From positions 1,120,974 through 1,184,973 of the forward strand of contig MU278355.1 in NCBI GenBank assembly GCA_022385755.1: a stretch of 64,000 nt of DNA, written 5' to 3'. The notes under the pieces were generated by a model. The model did not search any database. It was not told the origin of the DNA and worked only from the letters and a program-made list of their open reading frames with translations. The position numbers were made by a program, and so were the translations under genes. This document shows positions 46,655 through 60,399 of the stretch, one piece after another. This DNA comes from Trametopsis cervina (taxonomy: Eukaryota > Basidiomycota > Agaricomycetes > Polyporales > Irpicaceae). The stretch's first letter is position 1; each line of letters starts with the position of its first letter.

Positions 46655-48121
46655 CTAGTGACCAAATAACCCAGAGCCGAGCACTTCGGACGTTCGCTCA
46701 AGGTTAGTACCGGGATCTGTAGACCTTCGCCAGCTAGTCTCTTGCTTCTGAGTCCTCCGCCACGGGGTTGATACATGAGTATTTTGCGCGAACGTGTCGG
46801 CACGAGCGGGTGAGGAAGCGGGGGAAGGATGTTCCTGATGCGCGTCGAACTGGTCGGCTGAATGGTCGTTGAGCGAGGAGATAGAGAACACCAGATTCGC
46901 CGTAGTACTTACTGGGCTGTTGAAGACCATCGCAAAGCAAGGTATAGATAGCCTTGTATTGAAAATTCCAAACAGGTTCGAGAATAGCGATGAAGAATTC
47001 ATGTTCGTGTTCGAACACGGCGTCGTCGCTAATATCATCGAAGATACGGATGACCATGTGAGGCATGGCAGACCGGTATACTTCGCGATCATCGAAGTTA
47101 TGTCCGTCGTTTTCCCTGCAGAGTTCATCCTCCGGAAGGCAAAGGCTGCTGTGCTCTGCCGCATATGCTGCCAGTATATCCAGTGTACTTCGTAACCGCC
47201 CAATAAACCGTTCCCTGACATCTCGAGTAGCACAGAAGCCTGTGCACACGAGATAGCAGGAGGACCGTTCTTTGTGCACCCTGCCTCCCTTCTCGGCACG
47301 GACCTCCGTGAAACAGCGGCGTAGTATGCTGACAACCTCGACAATCCAGCGAAAAGGTTTGTTGTTGATGAGAACGACGCCGTTTCCTCCATACTTGATA
47401 TTACGCAGGAGTATAACAAGCTCGCTCAGCACTAGCTGCGCGCGGTGGACGAACGTAACACGCTGGAAAGTGGGGAAGGCACCCGCAAGCACAAGATCGA
47501 ATTGCCCGGGGCGAAAAAGTAGTTCATCTAGGGCAAGGTCAGCAGTTATTGAGCAGTGCAGTTGGGGCGCTTGTGGGGCGCACCTGTTTCAGTCTCGGCG
47601 ACCAACGAAATGATGTTGGCAAACCGGAGCTCATACCGGTCGCCTTCCAGCTGGGTATCCGTGGTGTTCATTGGCCAACTCGCTTCAGAGTCGGGCAATG
47701 TGATGCCCATCCCGCGCGCGGCGGGATTGTTTGTCAAAGTCCATTCCGAAAACCCGCCGGGTGAACAACCCAAGTCGAGGAAATGCTGCACGCGCTTTGG
47801 GCCGAAAATCCTTCCTACTTGGTTATTCAATGAAGCAAAAACTGTCCTGAACTTTCGTAGGTGCGCCGAACTAGAGGTACCAGGTATGGGTACAACTGGA
47901 GGTGCCCGCAGGATTCGGAATCGCGCCTCCGACGAGGAATGTACACCATAGAAGTATTTGATGATGCGCAAACCTGCAAGCGACAGAGATACGTGTATGA
48001 GGCGGCGTTCGAATGGTTCAGCTTGTTCAAGGAGCGCATCTGGGACGACGCCACTTGCTAATGCTTCATTCAGCTCTGCCACGGTCTCTGGTGTACGGAC
48101 CTCTGGGATAAATCTGGGCAT
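46655..48121 (-). CDS. FtsJ/RrmJ-like methyltransferase domain protein
   Basis: Predicted SAM-dependent methyltransferase of the FtsJ superfamily (RNA 2'-O-methylases), about 450 residues. The start at 48121 reads MPRFIPEVRTPETVAELNEA. The Rossmann motif I is HFLDLGCSPGGFSEWTL, clearly FtsJ-like. The acidic motif IV position reads GQFDLVLAGAF, rebuilt across the first intron (about 47531-47586). A lysine lies in GGNGVVLINNKPFRW. Downstream are YLVCTGFCATRDVRERFIGR and a helical region. Near 46850-46910 a consensus donor (CCCA|GTAAGTAC) and an acceptor (CATTCAG) define an intron whose removal gives a 75-residue Ser/Thr-rich tail ending GSGLFGH at 46655. If retained, the protein ends at 46734. 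The catalytic K-D-K-E tetrad is only partly recognisable, so activity is uncertain. Confidence 0.8.
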
Positions 48122-50916
48122 GATGGATATGGGGTGTATGGGGGTGGTTCTGGGTGTAAATTGTTGCCGTGAGACTGCCTATATGTGTGGAAGCGATGCC
48201 TTTATAAGAGCTACCAGCATAGAACCGCTCACCTGGTATTAGTGCGGCACTGTCATGAACCTAATACATGGGCGCTATCCAATTTATGGTTTGAGGGTCG
48301 AATTACTTGTATGGTCATCTGGCTACAGCACACAACTGATGATGTGCAGTTTGGGACGCCACATCGCCCTGCCATCGATTCTAACTGTGCCAGTTTAATT
48401 GCTGTGGATCTGTCAGCTGATCACACCGCGGGTAACAGCGTGGTGTATACGGCAAAGAGGCATGCTGATTCATGCCGCTTCGCATTCCCACATTTGCGTG
48501 GCAGGGTAGAGTGGTTCGCTGGTCCAGCACGTGTGAGCCTGTGAAAGTGTATTCGGAGAAAGCTCACTGCAATCACCACGATGTGAGTATAGTCGCCCTA
48601 AATGTGCGTCATTTGTATAGTCAGTGCATCACAAGAACAAGAACGCCTCCTGGAGAGGAGACGGGTGCGCCTCAAAAGACAGGAACATTGCAACGAGGAG
48701 ACTTCTCAGCCGAGGGTTGCTGAGCTTGGGCAGAAAGCCTTGGACAAACTAAAAGACCTCTGTGGTGAAACAGAAATTAGACACTGCGCATGGTATGAGT
48801 CATACACAACTGTACGCTTTTGTTTTGTTCTGCTCTTGAAGATAGGACCTAATGTATGCAATCGATAGAACAGCCGATAGGACTTCTGTATCATACTCCT
48901 TCAAATCAGCAGGGTCTTGCGCTCGCCAACACATGTCGCAGATTTATAAGGAAGTGCGCATGTTTTCATGGACATTCGATCTCTAACACCGGAGAACAGG
49001 TCAGCGCAAATGAACTATTCAACAGCATAAAACTCGTGCAATTATCAGAATTCTGAGCAAGTTTTGCTAATGCTTCGACGTTGTGACGGCGTTTCGCAAT
49101 TCCGGGAGACGTCCGACTTTTGCCCGGTGCGCGATGACCAGCATTGCAGGTGTAATGAAGGCAGAATCAACAGAATAAAGTCACATTTCTGCGTGCTTGT
49201 TCTGTCACAGCTGTAGAGAGGCCAGTGGTCCATTGGTGAACGAAGGAGAAATGGCTCTGACCGTCCACGTCATGATTTTACGGAGTTCCCACGCCACGAA
49301 GCCGACCGTCAGGGAATTTTGGATCTCCTCTCAGTCTTCTCTCCCATCACATCACCGTGCACTGGGCACCCTGCTCTCAGTTCTCATCACTGCCACTTTT
49401 AACACACTAGCTAGAGCCGCTTACAGTACTCGCAAGCTTCGCACTTGTCGTCAAAGCAATGCGCCGAACAACAACGCCCTTGTTGCACAAATCTCTCCTT
49501 CGACGCGGAAATAGGTTGTACAGGCACGCGGGTACCTCTAGTGATGTATTCTCGTCATAAGGTCATGATGCAGGGCTTTGCCTCGAGCAGAGTCTGGGAT
49601 ATTCAAAGGTTGCTTTTACTGGTATCCAGAAAGAGGGAACAGCTGTTCTATATGTGAAGCGTGTTGTCATCGAAATACGGTCGGACGGGAAAGCGAGAAC
49701 ATGTCACCAGTACGCACTGTGTCTCTTTGGGCTGTGATGCATATATTAATTGTACGTGTTCCGATAGGTTTGCCTACGCGGTCCAACCGCAGCCGACGTC
49801 ATAGTCTCTTGTCCTCTAACCCAGAGTGGGGTCTCCATGGTGCCTTTTGTTGTCAACAGAGCGTGCGCAGAGCATGGAAAGACGAGATGGGCCTCTGGCA
49901 CCTGGCCTGTGAATGTTATTGAATCCTAGGTGTGCGACAAACCGGTTCTCTCGCAGTCGCGTGTTTCGGGGCCCGCTCTTCGTGTTGTAGTACCGTGATC
50001 GCTGCTGGGTTCACACACAAGGTGCGAATTACGTGAAAAGCTTACACGACTGAACGGAGGTATTTGGGGAGCATTTTGCTCCCGTATGTATGTGTTCGGC
50101 TTTTCATCTGCTGTCGGAGCTTTGACCGATTCACGACCGTGTTTGCAGCACGATCTCTTGCGGGGGCTTATGAAGACTTGCCACTTCCCAAAGGAAATGT
50201 ACGCACGGCTATAGACGGCTATGTCAGCTATGCGTTTCCCGATATCAACTTCTGGCTGGGCGATACACCACACTGAGAACGTCACCATGCTACGGCGGCA
50301 ATGCAGTTTAGTAAGCAGGTCAAAGTTCTGCGTACGAATCTTCAAGCGCTCAGACTTAATCGTGGAGACTACTATACGCCTTCGTGTGCCCGACTGACCT
50401 TCGCAGCGACTCGTTTGTGGCCAGTTGATTATTATAGCATATGCGTAAGGTGAAAATACTTGCAGCGCGATGCTCATTCTTGCTGCTGTCTACGGAACAG
50501 GTCGGATATGACGTACGGATCTGGTTTCAAATCTGCATGTTTTTGTCTCGTAGCGGCCTGTTCAGTGCCACCATGGACTGACATTCGCTTTGGGTCGACG
50601 TTCTCTCTGGCTATGTACTTTGGCTTCTCTCGGGCGTATGTCCGTGCGGGGTATCGGACTGCTCACTGCAACCCGGCTTGGTGAGAATCACGACATCGAG
50701 AAGCACAGAGAAGTATGACTAACCAAGCATTTTCAGTTCCTCGTCGTTTCCAAAACTTGCTGAGAGGCACAAATGGAGAAAATGTAGAAAGGAAACTCTT
50801 CGACTGGATAGATAGAACTCTCTGAGTTAAAAGGGCACCATCAGGCATCCGAGATCTCACAACCACCCACCCCTCTCACACTCAGTTCTCACTCCAACCA
50901 ACTAACGTTATCGACG
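48122..50916. other. 2.8 kb gene-poor gap
   Basis: Bounded by the divergent starts of the FtsJ-like gene (-) and the OYE gene (+). Open frames reach 183 codons (49926-50477, minus), but none has a recognisable motif or good splice links. I see no repeats or transposon ends. Confidence 0.45.
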
Positions 50917-52371
<1,455 letters not shown>

Positions 52372-55300
52372 GAGCCTGGAGCATTGACAGGACAAACCTA
52401 ATACAATAGCGTAAACATATAGATTGTCTTCGTCAGTACATACACAATAATATCACATGTAGAGAACATGTATACACTTCAGTTGTGTATCTTGAGTCTC
52501 CATGCACATCGCAGCCCTGTGCGTGCGCGGAACCTGAGTTAGGTGCGGGCATGTGAAGTTTTGTAGGAACTCAATTCTCGTATATGAATCGAACGCAGTC
52601 AGGCAGCTTCCCAGTCCAGATCCAGCTGCTCTTGGATGCATCGCATAACCTGAGATAACGTATGTGGGTGATCGGGAGGCGGGAGAAAGTGCTCTCGTCA
52701 TTCCAGAAATATATCTACGCCCGCCCGCCTACCTTGTTAGAAGAGATGTACTTCGCAAGAAGGCCAACAGCGCAAGATCGGAGACACGTACAGCATAATG
52801 GCTCCCCACGCCACAAAGTTCGTGGTGCTATGCACGTGACATGCCATCAAACGCGACGCGACGCGTCGTCGCGTTGGAGCGCGTTAGCACGTCTGGCGCT
52901 TATACAGGTCGCGCAAAGTTCCTTCGACGAGACCATGGACGTCGGTCTGGGAAAAGCCGACACATCTTCATGTATATCCGAGTTCTGTCCATATTTTCAG
53001 CCGACACGGTGTCCGTACAGCGCCAATCTATCCATGGAGGTCAAACACCCGCGGGTTTCATGGATGTGGGTCGACTACCGCCTGCGGGCCCGAGGGGACC
53101 AATCTGTTGGGTTGTCCGACCGGCTGTAAGTTGAAGATTTACCTCGCGTATCCATGAACAAAAACATTTAGCAACCCGATATATCCAGGGCTGCTCAGGT
53201 TCGACCGTGCCGGGCAGCCTGAAAACGTGCACCGAGTACTGGGCCACTACCGATGGGAACGCAGCGCAGAAGCCAAGACAACGCCGACGTGCACCCATAA
53301 CGCCATAGGCGGCGAACGAAACGATCGTCAGGAGCCAGGCGCGAGGTGGGCGAGCTGCGTGTTGCTTAAGTAGTGCCTTCGAATTGGCTGCGTCCGCGTC
53401 TAACGGATAAGCTTTGTGCCGTTTTCAGGCTTTACACCTCGCATGGGCCGGGACGCTGCTGCGGTGTTCCGTAGCGTCAATAGACTGCACAGCAAGGTTA
53501 TTGACTCCAGTATATAACGAACCGGATCTGCGTCATCCGCAAATGGGCTGACGTCGCCACCGTCAGCGATCAGGCCTTCTTTCAGTTCTTCAACGCTCCG
53601 TCGTCCGTTGTGCGCGTGTTTATGTCCCCATTCTTTCGTGATTGAACGCTGACATGCTGGCGTTGTTCTGGAGAACGATCAGGCTCCGTGTGAGCGTCGG
53701 GAGAAGCCCGGAAGATTTGTATGCAGCAGTCGCAGGCAAGGTAGCTTGTGGCGAATATTGCGTACGAGCGCAAGAGCCGATTCGACGTGCCCAGGAGTTC
53801 GTTGATAGTTGCGACTGCGCGCCCGGTCTCGTGAGTTCGTTCTCTAGCACATGAGAGGCCATGAGTCGCGCACTTATCGAGCCGGTTCATTAATCTCACA
53901 GAGTGACGAGTCAGCTGCAAACGGCGGTAGCAATGATCGTAAAGCTGTCCGACGTCGACGTGAACTGTAAGTCTGCAAGTGTGCACGAGTCCGTGTTTCT
54001 AGCCTGATCATCCACGATAGTTCTGTTCTGCTGACAAGGTAAGCGGTCAACGTGAGAAGCGTCGCAGTCACCGTGTCCGCTACAGCAACACAAGGACGGC
54101 AGAGAACCCAAAAGTTCTCGTAAGAGCCACATCCCAAGCCCGACACGTGAAGCGCGTACGCACCCAGAGAATGGAACAGTCAACACCGGTTGCGTCCCTG
54201 CATGAAACTTTCTCCACTTTGCTGATGGACTCGACAGCCTTTGCCAGGCGGTATGCAACGGAGAGTGGTGCTCCGCCGCGGCACTCCCCCCTCTGGAACG
54301 ACCGCGGTCCCAAAGTACGGAATTGCGGGTCGAGCAACCGTCGGCGAATGCCACTGGCAGCCCATTTTCTGACAGTTCATTACCACAGCACACCGCCTAA
54401 TTTGATTGTTCCAGACACGTTCGACGGGCATCGAGCCATACGCACAACCAAGTTCCCGCGCGTCCAAGCCCCTGCGCCCTGCGCCCAGCCCCCCGACCGA
54501 CCTCGGCAGCATCTGTCCGCGCGCAGATACGAGTGAGAGAGACCAGAAGACGGAATGAAAAAAGCCTATCGGCACATCCCCATGCATGCATTTTTCTAAA
54601 TGAACATGTCAGTCAGTATACAGCACCGGTAGCAGCGAGCGCGCGGGCTACGGAGAAGAGGCGGATCGCGAAAAGCCAAGTACAACGCGCGAACTTACAC
54701 ATCCACCGGGCAGGAAGGGCAGGGCAGGGCTGCGTATCTGACAACGCACCCTGATCCCGTTCGTGATGGCGAGCCGCGATTGGGCGAACAACGACTGATG
54801 TATACGGACGCGAGAGGGAGCTGCCGTTACCTTCGTTCCTCGTTTTCCGCGAACGGTGCACCGAGGGGATCGTCGGAGCCCAGGAAGGCAGAAAGGTCGG
54901 TCGTCCGGTCCTGAGCACCTAAAGATAACGAGAACCACCCTGCGGTCAGTGCCCGTCGCTGGCAGCTCTGCAGGCTCGCAGGACCGGGCTCGCGAGTCGC
55001 ATTCGCACAGTATATTACTGCCGTCGCACGCATCTGATGAGACCCGAGGAAGAAGAAGTTTTTGTCTCGAGGCCCGTCCATGAAATTTCGTTCGCGGGCA
55101 ATCCAGTGTGGCGCAGACAATGGTTTAACGTTTTGGCGCTCGCGTTTTGGTCGACTGAATACGAACGTGCTAGCCCGCGATCCTGCAGAGTATGATTCAG
55201 TTTTTGCTACCGTGGCGTGTGTGCGGTAACGGTGTGGAAACCGCTACGCAATGTCCTTCGTCTGTCCCCGCGCCTGGAAGCCTCCGAACGCGTCGCAAGA

Positions 55301-58300
55301 TCGCAGCCACGGAAAGATACCGCGAGGGAAAGAAATGCGATTCGACATGCCTCGGGCGACCGACGAATCAATACCAGATATGATTGCGTACGTCCTGCAT
55401 TTCCGTAACGCTGACAAGCAACCTCCCGAGGACGCTCATAATTCATGCCTTCTAGTGCTCTTTCATACGTACTGCATCACATACATCAGCGTCACCGACT
55501 CGCAAAAATTTGAACATATTGAAAAACGTCGCTTAGACACGTACACACGGACATTCCGGGTTTTGATTGCCAGCTGATAGGAGTAACGCGACGAGTGGTC
55601 CAGTTGCCCACCTTATCTTTGGCGCTTACGCAGCGAAATGAATTAGAGAATCTGTGTGCGCGCGCAGATTGAGCACGGAGTAGATAAGTCAGCGGTATTC
55701 ACGAAATGCGATGGCCGAGTTGCTGTGATGGGAGGGAGACACACTCACGTAGCAATTATCAAGCAACTGACATGTCTGACTCGAGCACACGGAAGAGATC
55801 TTTGGCTATGTCCTTCTCAAAAGCCCGTCGAGACGCCGTGAGCAGTTTGAACATCATTATCGCACAAACGTGTGCATGCGCGTTCTACCCAGGACGAGAC
55901 TGTTTTGCGAGACGAGAACCTTATGTGCTCACATTCGTCCTAGACCTGCCTGTTCAGCAATGCGAATGTAACAAAATTGACAGAGTTTGCGCCTCACCCG
56001 AGATCCCTACGTGCGAATTCCTCCCATACGAATCCAGAAGCAGAGAGCGCATCGAGACTCTCTCGAGGCAGTACAACTTCCGGGCTTCCAACAGCGAGCC
56101 CTAACCCAGAGTGTGCGGTCCTTCTGCAGAAAACCGAGAAAACCGGAGACGAGAGAAAGACATAAAACATTCTCCCAAAGCCTCCGCGTACGCCCGTCCA
56201 GCTTGGCTGATGATGTGATTGGGGGCGAAAAGGATCTCATTGAGCATGAGCGCAAAGGTACCTGAGTCGCGGGCCCGTATGCACCGAATGAGGCAGCGCA
56301 GTTCTCGAATCGTTCGCGCACTCGCTGCAGAGATGGCACGGTGCTTCGATCAGGCCGAGGCACGATGAGAGATTGAGTAGCCGTGCTCGCGTTTTCTGTT
56401 TCTCGAAGGATAGGTTAGGACCGGACGACGCGGCGGGTTGTGACTGCATCTGGGAGAATTGCAACGCTAACGGACAGCGGCGCGCTATAGATTAGCCGTT
56501 AACCTCCCATCTCGCGAATCTCGCCCTCTCTCCGACGTAGGTTCTCTACGAATCTATTGGATGTAAGTGAGTAAGTGAGAAGAAAGCCCGCAGAGGGTGA
56601 TGTCTGGATGCCGAGGCTTACCCCCCAAAATGCCGCGTCGCCGCCGGGCTTCCGTCCCAGATCGCATATCGCATATCGTGTATCGTGAATTAGGTAGTAT
56701 TGCTAGGCTGTGACGCTTTCAGGGAGAGAAAGCTTGATAGCAAGTTGCGTTTGGGTGGGTGGGAAAACGTGGTGATGGGTGTGGCCAGGAGCAAGCGGGT
56801 CCAGGCCGCGGCGGTGGGACATGATTTACGTGTAAGATAACCAAAGAGAGCCCAGGCTGCGGGAGGGCATTGTGCTGCTGCATTGCTCCTGCTCCCGCTC
56901 CTAGAGTCTCCCCGCATGAGAGCGCCCCGGTGCGAGATGGGCAATCCGCGCTCTTGCTTTGCGCGAAACACCACCGCCGGCGTGAAGGAAAATATCCGGA
57001 TGCACTTCAACGTCCGTCTCGCTGCGCATCACATAATGAGTATGTCAGGATGAGCTCAGCGAGCCTACCGCGCGCGCATGCATGTTGGTCGGTAGCATCA
57101 TCGCAATCGCACCCGCACCCGCGTTGCGTCGTGTTGTGGCTGATTTACACTTGCCGCGCGAATCTCATGGCAATCGCGCACCCCGATAAGAAGGGGGGTT
57201 GGTGGCAGACAGGCAGGCAAGGGCAGATCGTCTGTGCTGTCCGTATTTAGGTGGGGTAGATCGAAAAAGGAACGGGATATCGAGACGCGTTGCCGTAGTG
57301 CGTTGTTCTGCTAGTCTTAGAAATAGCACCCGCGTCGATTAGTCCAGGAGATGGAAGTGCAGGAGGGATGGGGGAGGTTCGAGCTGCGAGTACGAAACCC
57401 CGCCCGGCGCGGAGCGCGGTGAGTGGCTTGATTGCACGGTAATATGACGTGCGGACGTTCGTGATGGGGGAGCACGAAGTGCGACCACTTGGCTTGTACT
57501 CAGTAGTGCAATTGATAGGGTGCGGGTCGGTACTAGTACGTGGGCAGGGTGGGCAGGGTTGGTGGGCTCAATTGCATTGTAGTTGACGTCTGCGGGGGCT
57601 GGTTAGGTTCGGGCTTGGGGTTGTACAGTACTTGGGAGCCAGCGAACGTTCGCCGGGTTCGTTCGTGTGCGCGAAGCCAAGCAGGCTGTACCGTATAGAG
57701 CCCGCAGACTTCGTTTTCGCACTGACGTCCACGCACGGATTCTCCGATGCATACCACGCAAGTCTACTGTATGTCCGTCTATGTCAGCACGCACCCGGCG
57801 CCGCACTGTCATCGTATCGTCCGAAAGGAAACGAAAGACAATGCCAGGTCAGGATGGGGAGGGGAGAGATAGGACACACGCACCGTGCATCCGGGCAGCT
57901 CAGTCCATTCCATCATGATGGCATAGTGAGGTCTGACACACGACGCCAAAATACGAACGGGCGAGACATATTCGGCGTACGATATGGTATGGCAGTGTGT
58001 TACGCGTGCGTAAGGATGGTAAGCAGCGGGATCTCGCGGGCACGCTAAGCCCACGCGCGAGATGCCGGGGCTACCGGTCGTCAGACTAGTCGACGGCGGT
58101 ACGTTGCGTTTGCGTTCCCGTCGTCCGTCGTATTGACGATTTCGCCTGTGCGATATGCATTGAATGCACGGCAAGTCAAGTTACTCGTGCTCACTTCGTT
58201 AGCGTGCAGCTAGAGGAGAGCTAAGTCGTGGAAGGTAGCGGCGGGAGAATCGGAATTTCAACTCCCACACCACGCTGGTGTCCCAAAACGGTAACCGTAC

Positions 58301-59385
58301 TAGTATAGCACCTCCACGGGCGGGGACCGACTCACAAAACAATCGTATCTCCCGAGCTGACTGGATTGTGGACTATAAAGGTCGGGCACCCACATCACAC
58401 AGAACCTCACCCCGAGTTGGGCGGACCCACCCCGGCTCGTCCAAGCACAAGCTTGCGTTTTGTTTTGTGTGCGTTTTCGCCGACGCGCAGAGCCCGAGTA
58501 CGTCAGCCACCGCAGCGCGAAAAAGCCGAGCCCGACGGTGCACGCGCACGTGTCCGCCCGACGAAAAGACGGAGTCTTGGATCGTCAAATCGTCAACTCC
58601 CTATCGTCGATCACACAGACCGTGACGAACACGCAGGATCTTCAATCTCGCGCCCCGACGCGTTTCACGCGCGCATGCCCTCGTGATACACCGCAAGGGG
58701 TGAAGGGTGTGTGACGACCGTGAACACGTTGGGAGAGCAACCAGCGGAAAAATAGGCAGATTTGATTACAGATTGGGGTGGATTTACGCTGCCCGCTGGC
58801 TGGCTGTTGGTGCGGTCGCGGTTTGATACGACGTGCTTTGTGGTGTACCTGGCACGTCCGCGTGGATGTGATACCCCTCGCAGGGTTGTGCGAGTTGTAG
58901 CCATCGAGGAGGAGAATATTTTCCGGAGGGTGCGTGCATATGACGTTCCGAGACGCGAAATTCTCCGGTCTGTGCTATGGTGAGGTGAGGTGATGCAGCA
59001 GACCTATTAAACACCCCGAATTCATCTCACCCACGAACCGAAGAAGCCCCATGCAAATGAGGAGAGAGAGAAGAAAGAGACACCAGAATGAAACCCCTCC
59101 CGCTCCCGAGATTAAACACACCCCTGCCCGGGGAAGCCCCGTCCCGTCCCCACTCAGCAGCAACGATCGTTCAGAGTGCGAGAACTCCGAGGCGCGGTGA
59201 GGTTTGAGGGCGGTCGCTCCGCGAAGAGGAAGTCGAACTCGAAGAGGAAGATGAGTGAAGGAAGTTGGCGAACCCAAAGAATGGACGAAGGAATGGGCGA
59301 GAGAATATCAGTGTACGTACAGGGCGAGGGGTCGTGCGAGCGCAGTTGCAACGTGAAGCGTGCGAATGATACCGGAGGGAAACGT

Positions 59386-59560
59386 GAGCTTAAGCAACCA
59401 AGCCGTCAAACAAACAGGCAAGCGATGTCGTCGATAGGACGAGCTTAAGCACGCAGCCGACGTCGCAAAGTAGGTTTTGGTTTCAGTTTCGGTTTCGCAA
59501 ACGCCAAACAAGCTCGCCTCACGTCACGTTCCCCTTAGTTATACGTAAACGAGCTTAATC
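59386..59560 (+). repeat. spaced direct repeat GAGCTTAA(G/T)C
   Basis: GAGCTTAAGC occurs at 59386-59395 and 59441-59450, and GAGCTTAATC at 59551-59560. Start-to-start spacings are 55 and 110 bp. The core AGCTTAAGC is nearly palindromic. It could be a repeated regulator-binding site or chance. Confidence 0.4.
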
Positions 59561-59849
59561 TCGCTCACCTTTGCCTTTTTCACAACAACTCGCGTCATTC
59601 GCACACCCAGGCACACAATTGAGATAGAGATAGAGAGTAAAAAATCCCAGCCCAGCGACAGTCAGATGATGCATTGCAGATAGCACGGTGTAAGCGACAC
59701 AGATCGAGAGAACGAAAAGAGAACCGAGACTGAGTACCGAAAAGACGAAAAAAAAGACGAGAAACCATGCGACGAGGATGTGAGAAGCGATTAGGCGGAT
59801 CCGGGGGTGCGTAACATACGGGCGGGGTCGGCGTGTTGGTGCGCATCGG

Positions 59850-60360
59850 GGAGGCGCGAGGAAGAGGAGGGTAGGGAGGGGGAGCGGGGGAGGGAGGAGG
59901 GGGGAGTCGACTGAATCTCCAGCCAGTCTTAAAGGACGGTATACGCGTATGCGCGGTGTGATGTGTGCGGGTAGATGCCGATGAGGTATGGGATGGGATG
60001 AGGAGGAGCCGGGATATAATAATTAACAGGAAGGGAAACCGTCTAGATTGGAGGAGATGCGACGAGCCGAGCGTGTGGTTGTGTGTGTGTGTGCATGCGA
60101 GAGACCGGAGAGCTTTTGTACGAGGCAGGGCGGAGCGAGCAGGCAGGGTTGGGTTGGGCAGGGGAGAGACGAGGCTAGGAGAGGGAGGAAGAGGGGAGGC
60201 AAGAGGGGAAGGGGAGGCAGGCTGCAAAGTCCCATATAACACAGGGCAAAAAGAAACAAAGAAAGAAGAGGAAACGGAGAGGTAGGAGAACGGGAGACAG
60301 AGACAGAGGGAGAAGCAAGAGAGGATGAGGACGAGGAGAGATGCGGAGCGAGTGTCTATT
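59850..60360 (+). repeat. purine-rich low-complexity stretch
   Basis: Over about 500 bp the plus strand is strongly biased to G and A (for example GGAGGGGGGAGTCG and AAGAGGGGAAGGGGAGG), with short GTGTGT and AAGC runs near 60078 and 60361. The minus strand reads as CT-rich, as in fungal promoters, leaders or 3' UTRs. A 259-codon minus-strand frame here is a by-product of this composition. Confidence 0.6.
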
Positions 60361-60399
60361 AAGCAAGCAAGCAAGCCGCCGGGGCGCGTTTCGCATCCT

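Larger units (their letters stand above)
52372..60399. other. 8 kb gene-desert, CpG-rich
   Basis: No conserved gene was recognised on either strand over about 8 kb, which is unusual against roughly one gene per 2.5 kb to the left. From about 53 kb CG dinucleotides look frequent and the DNA GC-rich. The best open frame is at 52662-53129 (+, 155 codons). It can be linked through a GTAAGT...TTTAG intron to a further open stretch ending near 53370, but no family is recognisable. Short tandem or near-repeats occur, such as CGCATAT units near 56662-56685. The region may hold non-coding RNA genes or the long regulatory flank of a gene outside the window. Confidence 0.5.

Noticed and set aside
49926..50477. 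183-codon minus-strand frame in the gap before OYE
   Set aside because: No recognisable motif or exon links, and it is crossed by unrelated open frames on the other strand.
59595..60374. 259-codon minus-strand open frame
   Set aside because: Composition is simply the CT-rich tract (Ser/Leu/Pro-rich), with no motif, and it overlaps the likely 3' region of the small gene.
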